Counted from the stretch's first letter, positions 7,427-15,298 are shown. The stretch is DNA of 16,199 nt from Gardnerella kenyensis (GCA_003585735.1 NQOH01000001.1:168867-185065); one strand, 5' to 3'. Notes: a model not told the origin generated them from the letters alone. Made by a program: numbers and translations.

Positions 7427-7440
7427 TAGATATAAAAAAG

Positions 7441-7514
7441 TCGGGGTGACAGGATTCGAACCTGCGACATCCTGCTCCCAAAGCAGGCGCGCTACCAAAC
7501 TGCGCTACACCCCG
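7441..7514 (-). tRNA. tRNA-Pro (anticodon UGG)
   Basis: The - strand folds as a complete cloverleaf of 74 nt: acceptor arms CGGGGTG and CACCCCG, D arm GCGC-AGTTTGGTA-GCGC, anticodon stem CCTGC/GCAGG with loop TTTGGGA (anticodon TGG), variable ATGTC, and T arm GCAGG-TTCGAAT-CCTGT with one G-U pair. The discriminator base is A, as usual for tRNA-Pro. CCA is not encoded: the gene is followed by CTTTTTT. UGG reads CCA and CCG and, when modified, all four proline codons. CCA is the common proline codon in xfp and ackA. Confidence 0.97.
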
Positions 7515-7639
7515 AGGCTTTTGAACTGATTACCAGCTCCAAGCACAATCAACTACAATAGCGCACTTTGCCGACAAATGCAAATTACGACACACGTTAA
7601 ATAAATATTTTTTAAAATAATTGTATTTCGGCATGACGC

Positions 7640-7664
7640 TACAATAGAAGTAGTTGAATACTAC
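7640..7664 (+). promoter_or_regulatory. Candidate -10 and leader hairpin before the membrane protein gene
   Basis: TACAAT (7640-7645) is a good -10 hexamer, within the same TACAATAGAA context as at 2686 before pta; no convincing -35 is seen. Shortly downstream, GTAGT (7650-7654) pairs with ACTAC (7660-7664) around TGAAT. This small hairpin ends just before the AAGGGG ribosome binding site (7666-7671). The rest of the 7515-7678 spacer is AT-rich and must also hold the tRNA-Pro promoter on the opposite strand, which I cannot place. Confidence 0.4.
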
Positions 7665-7678
7665 AAAGGGGCTAATAT

Positions 7679-8812
7679 ATGGGACGTTTTCAGAAGACGG
7701 AAGCAGTTGGATTAATAGCATTTCTTGTATGCGCCGTCTGTGGAATAATTGTTATGAGAACATACATGTTGATTATGCCTGCATTTTGGCAAATAAGTCA
7801 ACGCTTGTTCCTTACTGCTTCGGGAATAGTTGCTTTGTGCAGCGTTGGCGCTTTTATTGTTGGATACTTGCGTACAAATAAAAAATTTACCGGTCACCAC
7901 TTAATTCGCATTGCAAAACATACTTTTGAAATTACCGCACTTTCAACAATATACGGCGCAACAATGTTTCTTATGTCTTTTGCTTTGCTTTCTATTATTA
8001 ACAGCATTATTGGCAGATCTGCAATGAACAGCTATCTGCCTGTATTATGCTCAGCTTTGTCGGGAATTGTTGGTTACGCAACTCTTATTCAAGCTGAACT
8101 TCTTGAAGCAAAAACGGTTGCGTCATTACTTCCATTATTCGTTATTTCAGGCGCTGCAACTGCAGGCCTTACTACGGATGATCCTTATTGGTATAACAAT
8201 AATTTTTCTCAACTTGGAGACAGAACCACTTTTGCAGCAAGCATGTTTAACGCAACTTTAATACTAGCTGGAATTTGTATTATTATTACAAGCTACTTTG
8301 CTGTTACAGAGTTTGTTGCAACACAGCGAGAAATTTTGCAACGTAATAATAGCGAACGTACTCATCATTTTAAAATTCGCACAACTATTATGGCTACTTT
8401 GCTTATTCTTGGCGGAATCGCTTTTATTGGAATTGGTACTTTTCGCTATACGCCTCATCCTTTTATGCATGATTTGTGCGCAAGAGGCGTAACGGGATTA
8501 ATTTGTACTATGCTTATTTGCCTTCCGTGGCTGGCTCCTAGATTGTCTCGCACATTTTATGTGTCTTCTTATTTAGCGGTTATTCTTACTTCTTGGGCAG
8601 GAAACCAGTGGATTCACGGTCAAAATACTCTTACAAATGTTGAAGCATTGTCTTGCCTACTATTCCTTGGATGGATTATTGTATTTTCTAGGCAAGTTGC
8701 TGCAATGCAAAGTGATCGACTTCAATCAAGAATCAATCAAGCAATTGTGTCAAACAACAAAAATAACACAAGTATCACAACTATCACAAATAATGTAAAC
8801 GCAGCAGAATAA
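7679..8812 (+). CDS. Multi-pass membrane protein of unknown function
   Basis: 377 residues. I do not recognise a specific function. ATG start with AAGGGG (7666-7671) 7 bases upstream. About nine or ten hydrophobic segments are visible (roughly 10-29, 42-63, 85-110, 120-140, 146-165, 188-215, 234-253, 268-290, 297-313, 322-342), followed by a polar Asn/Thr-rich tail (about 345-377). There is no signal peptide, ABC, kinase or transporter signature. A central DDPYWYNNNFSQLG and a following FNATLILAG, plus a later HPFMHDLCARG, loosely recall DUF998-type membrane proteins (a small-residue and SxLG motif, then FN). This is a weak, memory-based resemblance. It stands alone on the + strand between a divergent tRNA gene and convergent glgX, so context gives no function. 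Codon use is ordinary for the window. Confidence 0.85.
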   Translation: MGRFQKTEAVGLIAFLVCAVCGIIVMRTYMLIMPAFWQISQRLFLTASGIVALCSVGAFIVGYLRTNKKFTGHHLIRIAKHTFEITALSTIYGATMFLMSFALLSIINSIIGRSAMNSYLPVLCSALSGIVGYATLIQAELLEAKTVASLLPLFVISGAATAGLTTDDPYWYNNNFSQLGDRTTFAASMFNATLILAGICIIITSYFAVTEFVATQREILQRNNSERTHHFKIRTTIMATLLILGGIAFIGIGTFRYTPHPFMHDLCARGVTGLICTMLICLPWLAPRLSRTFYVSSYLAVILTSWAGNQWIHGQNTLTNVEALSCLLFLGWIIVFSRQVAAMQSDRLQSRINQAIVSNNKNNTSITTITNNVNAAE

Positions 8813-8830
8813 TTTCTAACTAATAAAATA

Positions 8831-8868
8831 ATAAAAGCAGCATAGATAACAACCTACGCTGCTTTTAT
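8831..8868. terminator. Bidirectional terminator between the membrane protein gene and glgX
   Basis: ATAAAAGCAGC (8831-8841) pairs with GCTGCTTTTAT (8858-8868). After one A/C mismatch, TAG (8843-8845) pairs with CTA (8854-8856), leaving an 8-base loop. The A run on one side and the T run on the other give a U tract in both directions. It lies in the 81-base gap between the two convergent stops. Confidence 0.88.
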
Positions 8869-8893
8869 GATTGCTTTTATTTTTATATTTTAT

Positions 8894-11023
8894 TTAATGC
8901 TCAGGCTTATGCTCGCTCATAAGAAGCAAGAAGCTACGAGATTGCGCTACGATATTAAATCCTGCTTCATACAGCAATTCAGGACCTTTTGGATTATACG
9001 TATCAACAATCAGCTTCCATTTTTCTCCATAGCGCTTATCTGGCAAAGTGAATGTAATCGGCTCATAATGCGCATTAAATATAAGAATAAAGTCATTATC
9101 AACCATTCTTGTTCCATACCAGTCAGTTTCTGGAATATCTGAACCGTTCAAATAAATCATAACTGACAAAGCATGAGTATTTGACCAGTCTTCCATATCC
9201 ATAACAGTTCCGTTATGATCAAGCCATTCTACTTGTGGAATATCACTTACGTCATCTCCAGAAGAACGACCAGTAAAGAAGCGTCTGCGATGCAAAACAG
9301 GATGATTTAAACGCAAGTGAATAAGCTTTGAAACGAAATCAAACATGTCTCGTTGCGTTTCGTTATAATCCCAGCTCATCCAAGAAATAGGATTATCCTG
9401 GCAGTAGGCATTGTTATTGCCGTTCTGAGTGCGCATAACTTCGTCGCCTGCGCACAGCATAGGAATACCTTGGCTCATAAGTAACGTTGAGAACAGGTTG
9501 CGCATTTGTCTTTCGCGCAATTCGTTAACATCGTGAATACTAGTAGGGCCTTCTACACCGCAATTCCACGAGCGATTATCATTTGCGCCGTCACAATTGC
9601 CTTCTTTATTTGCTTCATTATGCTTTTCGTTGTAGCTTACCAAATCATTCATGGTAAAGCCGTCGTGAGCTGTAATAAAGTTTACAGAAGCAACTGGCTT
9701 ACGCCCGTTCTGCTCGTACAAATCAGAACTGCCCATAAGCCTACTTGCAAATTCAGGCAAAGTTGAAGGTTGAGAACGCCAGAAATCGCGTACGCAATCG
9801 CGATACCTACCATTCCATTCAGACCAGCTTGGAGGGAATCCACCAACTTGATAACCTCCAACGCCAATATCCCAAGGTTCTGCAATAAGCTTTACGCTTG
9901 AAATAATAGGATCCTGTTCAATAATGTCGAAGAACGCAGAGAGCTTATCTACTTCCTGGAATTGACGGGCAAGAGTTGCAGCTAAGTCAAAACGGAAACC
10001 ATCAACATGCATTTCGGTTACCCAATAACGCAAGCTATCAGTAATTAAACGCAATGCTTTTGGCGAGCGCATAAGAAGCGAATTACCAGTACCAGTAGTG
10101 TCAAAATAATGACGCTGGTCGTTGTCAACCAAACGGTAGTAAGCTCTATTATCAATGCCGCGGAAGCTTAAAGTTGGTCCCCTATCGTTTCCTTCTGCCG
10201 TGTGGTTGTAAACAACGTCAAGAATAACTTCCATTCCAGCCGCATGATAAGCCTTTACCATAGACTTGAATTCGTTTACTTGTTCGCCGCGCTGACCAGA
10301 ACTTGAGTAAGAATTATTAGGAGCAAAGAAACCAATTGTGTTGTAGCCCCAGTAGTTGCTCAATCCTTTATTTTGCAAGAAGGAATCGTTCACAAATTGG
10401 TGAATTGGCATCAATTCGATTGCTGTAACACCAAGCTTTTTCAAATATGAAATAACACTTGGGTGCGCGAGACCTGCGTATGTTCCGCGAATATCTGCAG
10501 GAACACGACGATCAAGATTTGTCATACCACGAACATGAGCCTCATAAATAACAGAATCATGGTATGGAATCATAGGATGCTGATCGTTACCCCAGTCGAA
10601 GTATGGATTAATAACTGCTGCTTTCATTGTATGAGCTGCAGAATCCAAAGTATTCATGGCAGAAATATCATCTGGATTAGCAAACCAATATGTAAAAAGG
10701 CTTTCGTCTCCATCAATATTTCCCTCAATTGCTTTAGCGTAAGGATCCAGTAGCAGCTTGTGAGGGTTGCACCACAATCCGTGAGATGGATCGTAAGGGC
10801 CGTGTACTCGGTAGCCATAACGTTGACCAGGCTGAATGCCTGACACATAGTTGTGCCACACGTATGAGTTCTGCTCGGTCATATCAATACGAGTCTCGTT
10901 GTCGTTTTCGTCGAACAAGCATAATTCAACGCGCTTTGCAACTTCGGAAAACAGCGCAAAATTAACGCCGGCACCATCATAAGTGGCACCAAGCGGATAC
11001 ATGGAACCTGGTCTTATATGCAT
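8894..11023 (-). CDS. glgX: Glycogen debranching enzyme GlgX (isoamylase-type)
   Basis: Hydrolyses alpha-1,6 branches in glycogen or in phosphorylase limit dextrins, releasing malto-oligosaccharides. From ATG 11023 it has 709 residues, normal for GlgX/TreX. An N-terminal CBM48 (about 10-115) is followed by a GH13 barrel: DVVYNHTAEG (269-278), DGFRFDLA with the nucleophile D346, IAEPWDIG with the acid E382, and TAHDGF with D454, then a C-terminal beta domain. An in-frame GTG at 11059 would add 12 residues with no ribosome binding site. I prefer ATG 11023 because MHIRPGSMYPLGA is where related proteins begin by memory, but only a weak GAGA precedes it, so initiation may be weak or leaderless. 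A perfect 14-bp palindrome covers this ATG. A glycogen-degrading enzyme fits a fermenter feeding on host or stored glycogen; no signal peptide is seen, so it acts in the cytosol. Confidence 0.95.
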   Translation of the reverse strand: MHIRPGSMYPLGATYDGAGVNFALFSEVAKRVELCLFDENDNETRIDMTEQNSYVWHNYVSGIQPGQRYGYRVHGPYDPSHGLWCNPHKLLLDPYAKAIEGNIDGDESLFTYWFANPDDISAMNTLDSAAHTMKAAVINPYFDWGNDQHPMIPYHDSVIYEAHVRGMTNLDRRVPADIRGTYAGLAHPSVISYLKKLGVTAIELMPIHQFVNDSFLQNKGLSNYWGYNTIGFFAPNNSYSSSGQRGEQVNEFKSMVKAYHAAGMEVILDVVYNHTAEGNDRGPTLSFRGIDNRAYYRLVDNDQRHYFDTTGTGNSLLMRSPKALRLITDSLRYWVTEMHVDGFRFDLAATLARQFQEVDKLSAFFDIIEQDPIISSVKLIAEPWDIGVGGYQVGGFPPSWSEWNGRYRDCVRDFWRSQPSTLPEFASRLMGSSDLYEQNGRKPVASVNFITAHDGFTMNDLVSYNEKHNEANKEGNCDGANDNRSWNCGVEGPTSIHDVNELRERQMRNLFSTLLMSQGIPMLCAGDEVMRTQNGNNNAYCQDNPISWMSWDYNETQRDMFDFVSKLIHLRLNHPVLHRRRFFTGRSSGDDVSDIPQVEWLDHNGTVMDMEDWSNTHALSVMIYLNGSDIPETDWYGTRMVDNDFILIFNAHYEPITFTLPDKRYGEKWKLIVDTYNPKGPELLYEAGFNIVAQSRSFLLLMSEHKPEH

Positions 11024-11035
11024 ACTTATAAGTAT
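11022..11035. promoter_or_regulatory. Perfect 14-bp palindrome over the glgX start
   Basis: ATACTTATAAGTAT is its own reverse complement and includes the first two bases of the glgX ATG. A protein bound here could block transcription or the start region. It is AT-rich, so chance cannot be excluded. It lacks the central CG typical of many LacI-family operators. Confidence 0.4.
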
Positions 11036-11119
11036 CTCATATATTTTCGCACTTTTCACGTTATGTTGCTTTTATTTGAAAAAAGTTGGAAATTTATTCA
11101 AATTCATAAAAATTTAAGC

Positions 11120-11135
11120 AATTTTGCGCAAAATT
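11120..11135. promoter_or_regulatory. Perfect 16-bp palindrome between polA and glgX
   Basis: AATTTTGCGCAAAATT is fully self-complementary, with a GCGC centre. It lies 10 bases after the polA stop and about 97 bases before the glgX ATG. As RNA it gives only a 6-bp A/T stem with a GCGC loop and a distant T run, so it would be a poor terminator. A dimeric regulator site for glgX is a better reading, but unproven. Confidence 0.45.
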
Positions 11136-11144
11136 ACGAAAGAT

Positions 11145-14100
11145 TTAGTGTGCTGCTAACTGCCAATCTGCACCAACTCCAGTTGATACGTTAAGCGGAA
11201 CATCTAATTTAACAGCATTCTCCATTGCTTGACGAACTATGCTTTCTACTTGCTCTTGCTCACCGCATGCAATTTCCAAAATTAATTCATCGTGAATTTG
11301 CAAAATTACGCGACTTAGCAATTTAGCGTTTCGCAAACCAACGTCTACGCGAAGCATAGCAAGTTTCATAATATCCGCTGCAGTTCCTTGAATTGGTGCG
11401 TTTAAAGCACCGCGCTCTGCAGCTTCTCTAGCTACACGATTTGTTGACGAAAGTTGCGGGAAGTATCTGCGTCTACCAAACATTGTTTCGGTATAACCAA
11501 GTTTTCGTGCTTTAGAAACCAAAGATTCCAAATAATCATGAACGTTTCCAAATGTATCAAAATACTTGTTCTTAAGAATTCCAGCATCAGCTGTACTAAT
11601 CGAAAGCTGTTTGGCTAAACCATAAGTACTCAAACCATAAGCTAAACCGTAACTCATAGCTTTTACGTGCGAACGTTGATCGCTTGTTACTTCATCAACA
11701 GGAATTTGGTACACAAGACTTGCCACATATTTGTGAAAATCTGCGCCTGAGCAGAAAGCTTCTATAAGAGTTTTATCATGCGAAGCATGTGCCATTATGC
11801 GCAATTCAACTTGTGAATAATCACAGCTCATTAAAGATTCAAATCCTTCGCCCGGAACAAAAGCCGCACGAATTTCGCGTCCTGCAGCATTTCGGTTAGG
11901 AATATTTTGCAAATTAGGATCTGCAGAACTTAATCGACCGGTTGCAGCAATAGTTTGTTCAAATGTTGTGTGAATACGCAAATCGTCGTAGTGTGCTGAG
12001 TCGATTAAACTTTGAACAATCTGTTTCAATTTGTTAGTTTCGCGATGCTTAAGCAAAGCGCCTAAGAACTGGCTTGCAGGCTCTTCTGGATCAAGCTTTG
12101 CATACATTGACTGCAAAGCTTCAGCATTAGTAGTATATGAGCCATTTTTTGTTCTACGAGTTGACTTAAGACCAAAATGTTCAAAAAGTATTTGTTGCAA
12201 TTGTTTAGGACTTTGTAAATTAATACTCTTCCCAGCTACTTGCCAAGCCATATTTTGCGCAAACTCAGCGTCGGAAGAAAATTGGCTAAGCATATTGTTC
12301 AAACGTTGCATATCAACTGCAGCACCAACATCTTCCAAACCTCTAAGCACGCGAGAAATAGGCATTTCCAAATCAACCATTAAGCCTGTTTGCTTGCGCG
12401 CATCCAATTTTGGAGCAAATTGTTGAGCTAACAATTTAGTTAGCACTGCACTTCTTAAAATATTTTCTTCGTTGCGTTTAGTTTCTTCAATATCTTGCTG
12501 AGTATTAGAAGAAGTTTCTAAATCGTCAAGTAAAAGATCAAGCTCTCCTTGCTTAACTTCCTCATTATTTGAGTCTTCTTCATCAATTGAAATATCCAAA
12601 TAATGTTCCGACATTATTTCAAGCGTTTCAGCTCGAAAATCAGGCTCAAGCAAATAAGAAGCTAATCTTGTGTCAAGAATAGGCATGGTGCTGGAATTAT
12701 TGGCATCAACTAATTTTAAAGACGACAACAATCCCAAATGCTTTTTATAGTCATGCAAAACTATTGAAGAAGCATATTTTTGCAAAAACTCGCGCAAAGA
12801 CGGCAATAAAGTTTTTTCTCCCAAACTCAAGTCGGAAGCATAAATTAGTGCCGCACTCCCCCTAACAAGCATTAATAAGCAGTCTGCTTTCAAACCAAAA
12901 TGATGCTTTGACTGGCAACTGCTTTCATGCGCGTATATAACTAATTCACGATTATTTAATATTAAATCTGCGCATTTGCGATTATTGTCAATTGGGTTTT
13001 CTGCGCTACTATTATTTTCTACGTTACTATTATTTTCTGCGCTACTATTATTTCCTGCTTCTATAAAAGCAGATACGCTATTTTCCCACTTGCGCAAATC
13101 TTCTAAAGTCTTAATATGACTTAATTTAGTATTTTCTAATACGTTTTGAAGATTCTCAGCATCAGAAGTTGATTGCTCAGTGTTGTTCGAAACCTCAGTT
13201 TCATCACTTTCTTCATAAGTTGAAGAAAGCATAATGCGCATATTATTTTCAATAGATTGTTGAGTGCCGCGGCTAAAAGTTTTAAGAATTTTACGCTTCT
13301 TTAATTCACCAAACTCAAGTTGAGATAATAATGTTCCCAACTTAGCAGCGTCAACATTACCAAAATGCAAATCCTCTACGCTTATTCCAAGATCCAAATC
13401 ACGAACCAAAGCATTAACTCTACGATTCAAACGAACCTGATCAATATTTTCTCGTAAAGCTTCACCTTTTTTACCAGTAATTTCGTTAGCGTGAGCAATA
13501 ATATCTTCCAAACTGCCAAACTGGTTAATCCACTTAGCAGCATAGCCGTCACCAACTCCTGGAACTCCTGGAATATTATCCGCTGTTTCGCCTCTTAAAG
13601 CTGCCAAATCCGGATACTGCTTAGGAGTTACATGATACTTTTCAAATACTGCATTCGAATCCATTTCTTTTAAATCTTTAAAATGCTGACCTGGATACAG
13701 TACTGTAATATCATCATCAATAAGCTGGAAAGCATCGCGATCGCCAGAAAGAACTAAAGTTCTATACCCTGCTTTTGCTCCCATTGTTGCAAGCGTACCA
13801 ATAACATCATCACCCTCATAACCAGGCTTTTCAATGTACTTAACGCCAAGAGCTTGAAGCATTTGTTGAATAAGAGGAAGTTGAGAAAGCAACTCTTGAG
13901 GAGCAGCTTCACGAGTGCCTTTATATTGAGGTAGCATCTTGTTTCTAAAAGTGCCACCTTTTACGTCAAAAGCGATTGCTAAACAATCAGGCTGTTCTTT
14001 CTTTACAACCTGCGAAAGCATTGTAATAAAACCCCAAACAGAATTCGTGGCCTGCCCAGAGCGCGTAGAAAAATTATCTACGGATACTGCAAAAAAAGCG

Positions 14101-14192
14101 CGGAACGCGAGAGAATGGCCATCAACGACCAACAACGTTCCTTTCTCATTCTCAAATTCAGAAGAATGTTCTTCGACGAAGTTGGTATTCAC
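11145..14192 (-). CDS. polA: DNA polymerase I
   Basis: Repair and Okazaki-fragment polymerase with 5' nuclease. GTG start without a strong ribosome binding site; 1015 residues against about 880-930 usually. The 5' nuclease domain (about 18-310) has LLVVDGHSLAFRAF, GYEGDDVIGT, LSGDRDAFQLI and ETADNIPGVPGVG. The middle 3'-5' exonuclease-like domain (about 345-640) shows no DxE catalytic motif, so proofreading is probably absent, as known for actinobacterial Pol I. It is lengthened by polar inserts: an acidic stretch (about 315-350), three repeated hexapeptides (381-398), and an acidic Glu/Asp/Asn-rich stretch (about 533-580). The polymerase domain is intact: motif A DYSQVELR (D791), motif B with K844, Y848 and G849, motif C QIHDE (D968, E969). 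Y848 replaces the phenylalanine (F762) of E. coli. It lies downstream of the response regulator on the same strand, 82 bases away. Confidence 0.97.
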   Translation of the reverse strand: MNTNFVEEHSSEFENEKGTLLVVDGHSLAFRAFFAVSVDNFSTRSGQATNSVWGFITMLSQVVKKEQPDCLAIAFDVKGGTFRNKMLPQYKGTREAAPQELLSQLPLIQQMLQALGVKYIEKPGYEGDDVIGTLATMGAKAGYRTLVLSGDRDAFQLIDDDITVLYPGQHFKDLKEMDSNAVFEKYHVTPKQYPDLAALRGETADNIPGVPGVGDGYAAKWINQFGSLEDIIAHANEITGKKGEALRENIDQVRLNRRVNALVRDLDLGISVEDLHFGNVDAAKLGTLLSQLEFGELKKRKILKTFSRGTQQSIENNMRIMLSSTYEESDETEVSNNTEQSTSDAENLQNVLENTKLSHIKTLEDLRKWENSVSAFIEAGNNSSAENNSNVENNSSAENPIDNNRKCADLILNNRELVIYAHESSCQSKHHFGLKADCLLMLVRGSAALIYASDLSLGEKTLLPSLREFLQKYASSIVLHDYKKHLGLLSSLKLVDANNSSTMPILDTRLASYLLEPDFRAETLEIMSEHYLDISIDEEDSNNEEVKQGELDLLLDDLETSSNTQQDIEETKRNEENILRSAVLTKLLAQQFAPKLDARKQTGLMVDLEMPISRVLRGLEDVGAAVDMQRLNNMLSQFSSDAEFAQNMAWQVAGKSINLQSPKQLQQILFEHFGLKSTRRTKNGSYTTNAEALQSMYAKLDPEEPASQFLGALLKHRETNKLKQIVQSLIDSAHYDDLRIHTTFEQTIAATGRLSSADPNLQNIPNRNAAGREIRAAFVPGEGFESLMSCDYSQVELRIMAHASHDKTLIEAFCSGADFHKYVASLVYQIPVDEVTSDQRSHVKAMSYGLAYGLSTYGLAKQLSISTADAGILKNKYFDTFGNVHDYLESLVSKARKLGYTETMFGRRRYFPQLSSTNRVAREAAERGALNAPIQGTAADIMKLAMLRVDVGLRNAKLLSRVILQIHDELILEIACGEQEQVESIVRQAMENAVKLDVPLNVSTGVGADWQLAAH
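12999..13052. repeat. Three tandem 18-bp repeats inside polA
   Basis: Three copies of an 18-base unit (12999-13016, 13017-13034, 13035-13052). Copies 1 and 3 are identical on the + strand and copy 2 differs at two bases. In the protein they read NNSSAE, NNSNVE, NNSSAE (residues 381-398). The frame is kept, and the unit lies in a polar insert in the inactive exonuclease-like domain, so length change there should be tolerated. A likely slippage site and strain marker. Confidence 0.92.
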
Positions 14193-14236
14193 TGCTGACT
14201 ATTCACCCACGTTCCGTAAATCAATAACTATGCTGT

Positions 14237-14270
14237 TATTATTTTAAATATTCTAGAATTAAAAATAATA
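14237..14270. repeat. AT-rich interrupted inverted repeat between the regulator gene and polA
   Basis: TATTATTTT (14237-14245) pairs with AAAATAATA (14262-14270), and the centre holds the 10-bp palindrome ATTCTAGAAT (14250-14259). It begins 4 bases after the stop of the response regulator (14275-14277) on the - strand. It has no GC in the outer stem, so as a terminator it would be weak. It could be an operator for polA, or a weak attenuator leaving the two genes partly cotranscribed. Confidence 0.35.
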
Positions 14271-14274
14271 TTTA

Positions 14275-15060
14275 CTAATCTTCCGAAGACTCTACTTTGT
14301 CATCGCTATACTTAGCAATAATAGCCAAAGCAAGACGCTTCTTAGGAATACGCTGATCCATAGAAGTTTTTTGAATCCAGCGGAAAGCACCCTGCTCAGA
14401 GAAGCCAGCTTTGTCCATTAACAAGCCCTTAGCGCGATCAACAAGCTTACGCTCCTCTAAAGTATCTTCAGCTTTCTTAAGTTTTTCTTCCGTCTTCTTA
14501 AGTTGATCTTCAGCATCATGCAATTTGTTTTCTGCACGCTCTACGCTGTCAAGCAAATCATTAATCTCACTAAAACGACCCATAGCAACTTCCAAAGCAG
14601 GAAGAAGCTTAGATTCCTCATAAGGCTTAGTTACGTACGCCATTGCACCAGCGCCAGTTGCTTGCTTAACTAAATCTGCTTGCGAAAAAGCAGTAAGCAT
14701 AACAACTGGAGCAATATTTTCATCGCAAATCGTAGCAGCAGCAGTAATTCCGTCCATAACAGGCATCTTTACATCCATGCATACAACATCTGGATGATTA
14801 TCACGCGTAAGCGCTATAGCTTCCTGGCCGTTAGCTGCCTGGCCTACAACCTGGTAGCCGTTATCTTCCAACATTGCTACCAAATCCATACGGTTAACTG
14901 CTTCATCTTCCGCAACAACAACAGTACGCACGTGACGAGCTTTTTTGCTTTGTAGTTCACGTTGAGCAGCTTCTTCATCTGCTGCTTTACGAAGTTCATC
15001 GTCGCTAAGTACTTCAGGCATTGTTGACTCTGTCCCTTCATTCTTATCCGTAACTGGCAT
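14275..15060 (-). CDS. ANTAR-domain response regulator (PdtaR/AmiR-NasT type)
   Basis: Two-component response regulator with an RNA-binding output domain; ANTAR proteins commonly act as antiterminators. 261 residues, longer than the roughly 205 of mycobacterial PdtaR. A charged N-terminal extension (1-43) precedes the receiver domain (about 44-160), with acidic residues E51, D52 and E53, phosphoacceptor D96 (VVCMDVKMP), T123 and K145 (VTKPYEE). A long coiled coil of KLxxAE/LKKTEE heptads (about 164-205) leads to the ANTAR domain (about 196-251: RAKGLLMDKAGFSEQGAFRWIQKTSM). ATG 15060 has GAGG about 10 bases upstream; Met14 (15021) is an alternative. No histidine kinase lies in the window, so the partner is unknown. 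polA follows on the same strand. A hexaloop hairpin in its leader raises the possibility of autoregulation. Confidence 0.93.
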   Translation of the reverse strand: MPVTDKNEGTESTMPEVLSDDELRKAADEEAAQRELQSKKARHVRTVVVAEDEAVNRMDLVAMLEDNGYQVVGQAANGQEAIALTRDNHPDVVCMDVKMPVMDGITAAATICDENIAPVVMLTAFSQADLVKQATGAGAMAYVTKPYEESKLLPALEVAMGRFSEINDLLDSVERAENKLHDAEDQLKKTEEKLKKAEDTLEERKLVDRAKGLLMDKAGFSEQGAFRWIQKTSMDQRIPKKRLALAIIAKYSDDKVESSED

Positions 15061-15298
15061 GTTCTAAAAACCTCATTTCTTTGCCACGTACACAGGGCAA
15101 CATCGCCATGCATCATTAACACGGCGTGCACGCTCGACATTCAAACATTAGTAAACATCACGCCTCATAGCGTGATTCTGCATATTTTTAAACAGTCGCA
15201 CGAGCACCATGTTTGCGTCAATCAATGATATCATAAGATTTACAAGACGCGCGAAAAAATACATATAATTAGCGCTATTTTGCTTATTTTATATAAAC
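15061..15298 (-). promoter_or_regulatory. Upstream region of the ANTAR regulator gene
   Basis: No gene is supported in these 238 bases. On the - strand ATCACGC, loop TATGAG, GCGTGAT (15176-15157) is a perfect 7-bp hairpin with a 6-base loop, and GCGTGCACGC (15133-15124) is a perfect 10-bp palindrome, so the GCGTG/CACGC half-site occurs four times in 51 bases. ATGATATCAT (15225-15234) is another palindrome. TATGAT overlapping it is a possible -10 with a weak TTTTCG -35. I see no strong terminator for the upstream prenyltransferase gene, so readthrough into the regulator is possible. Confidence 0.45.

Noticed and set aside
11024..11059. GTG 11059 as glgX start
   Set aside because: No ribosome binding site, and the 12 added residues are not part of the family core. 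It cannot be fully excluded because ATG 11023 also has a weak site.
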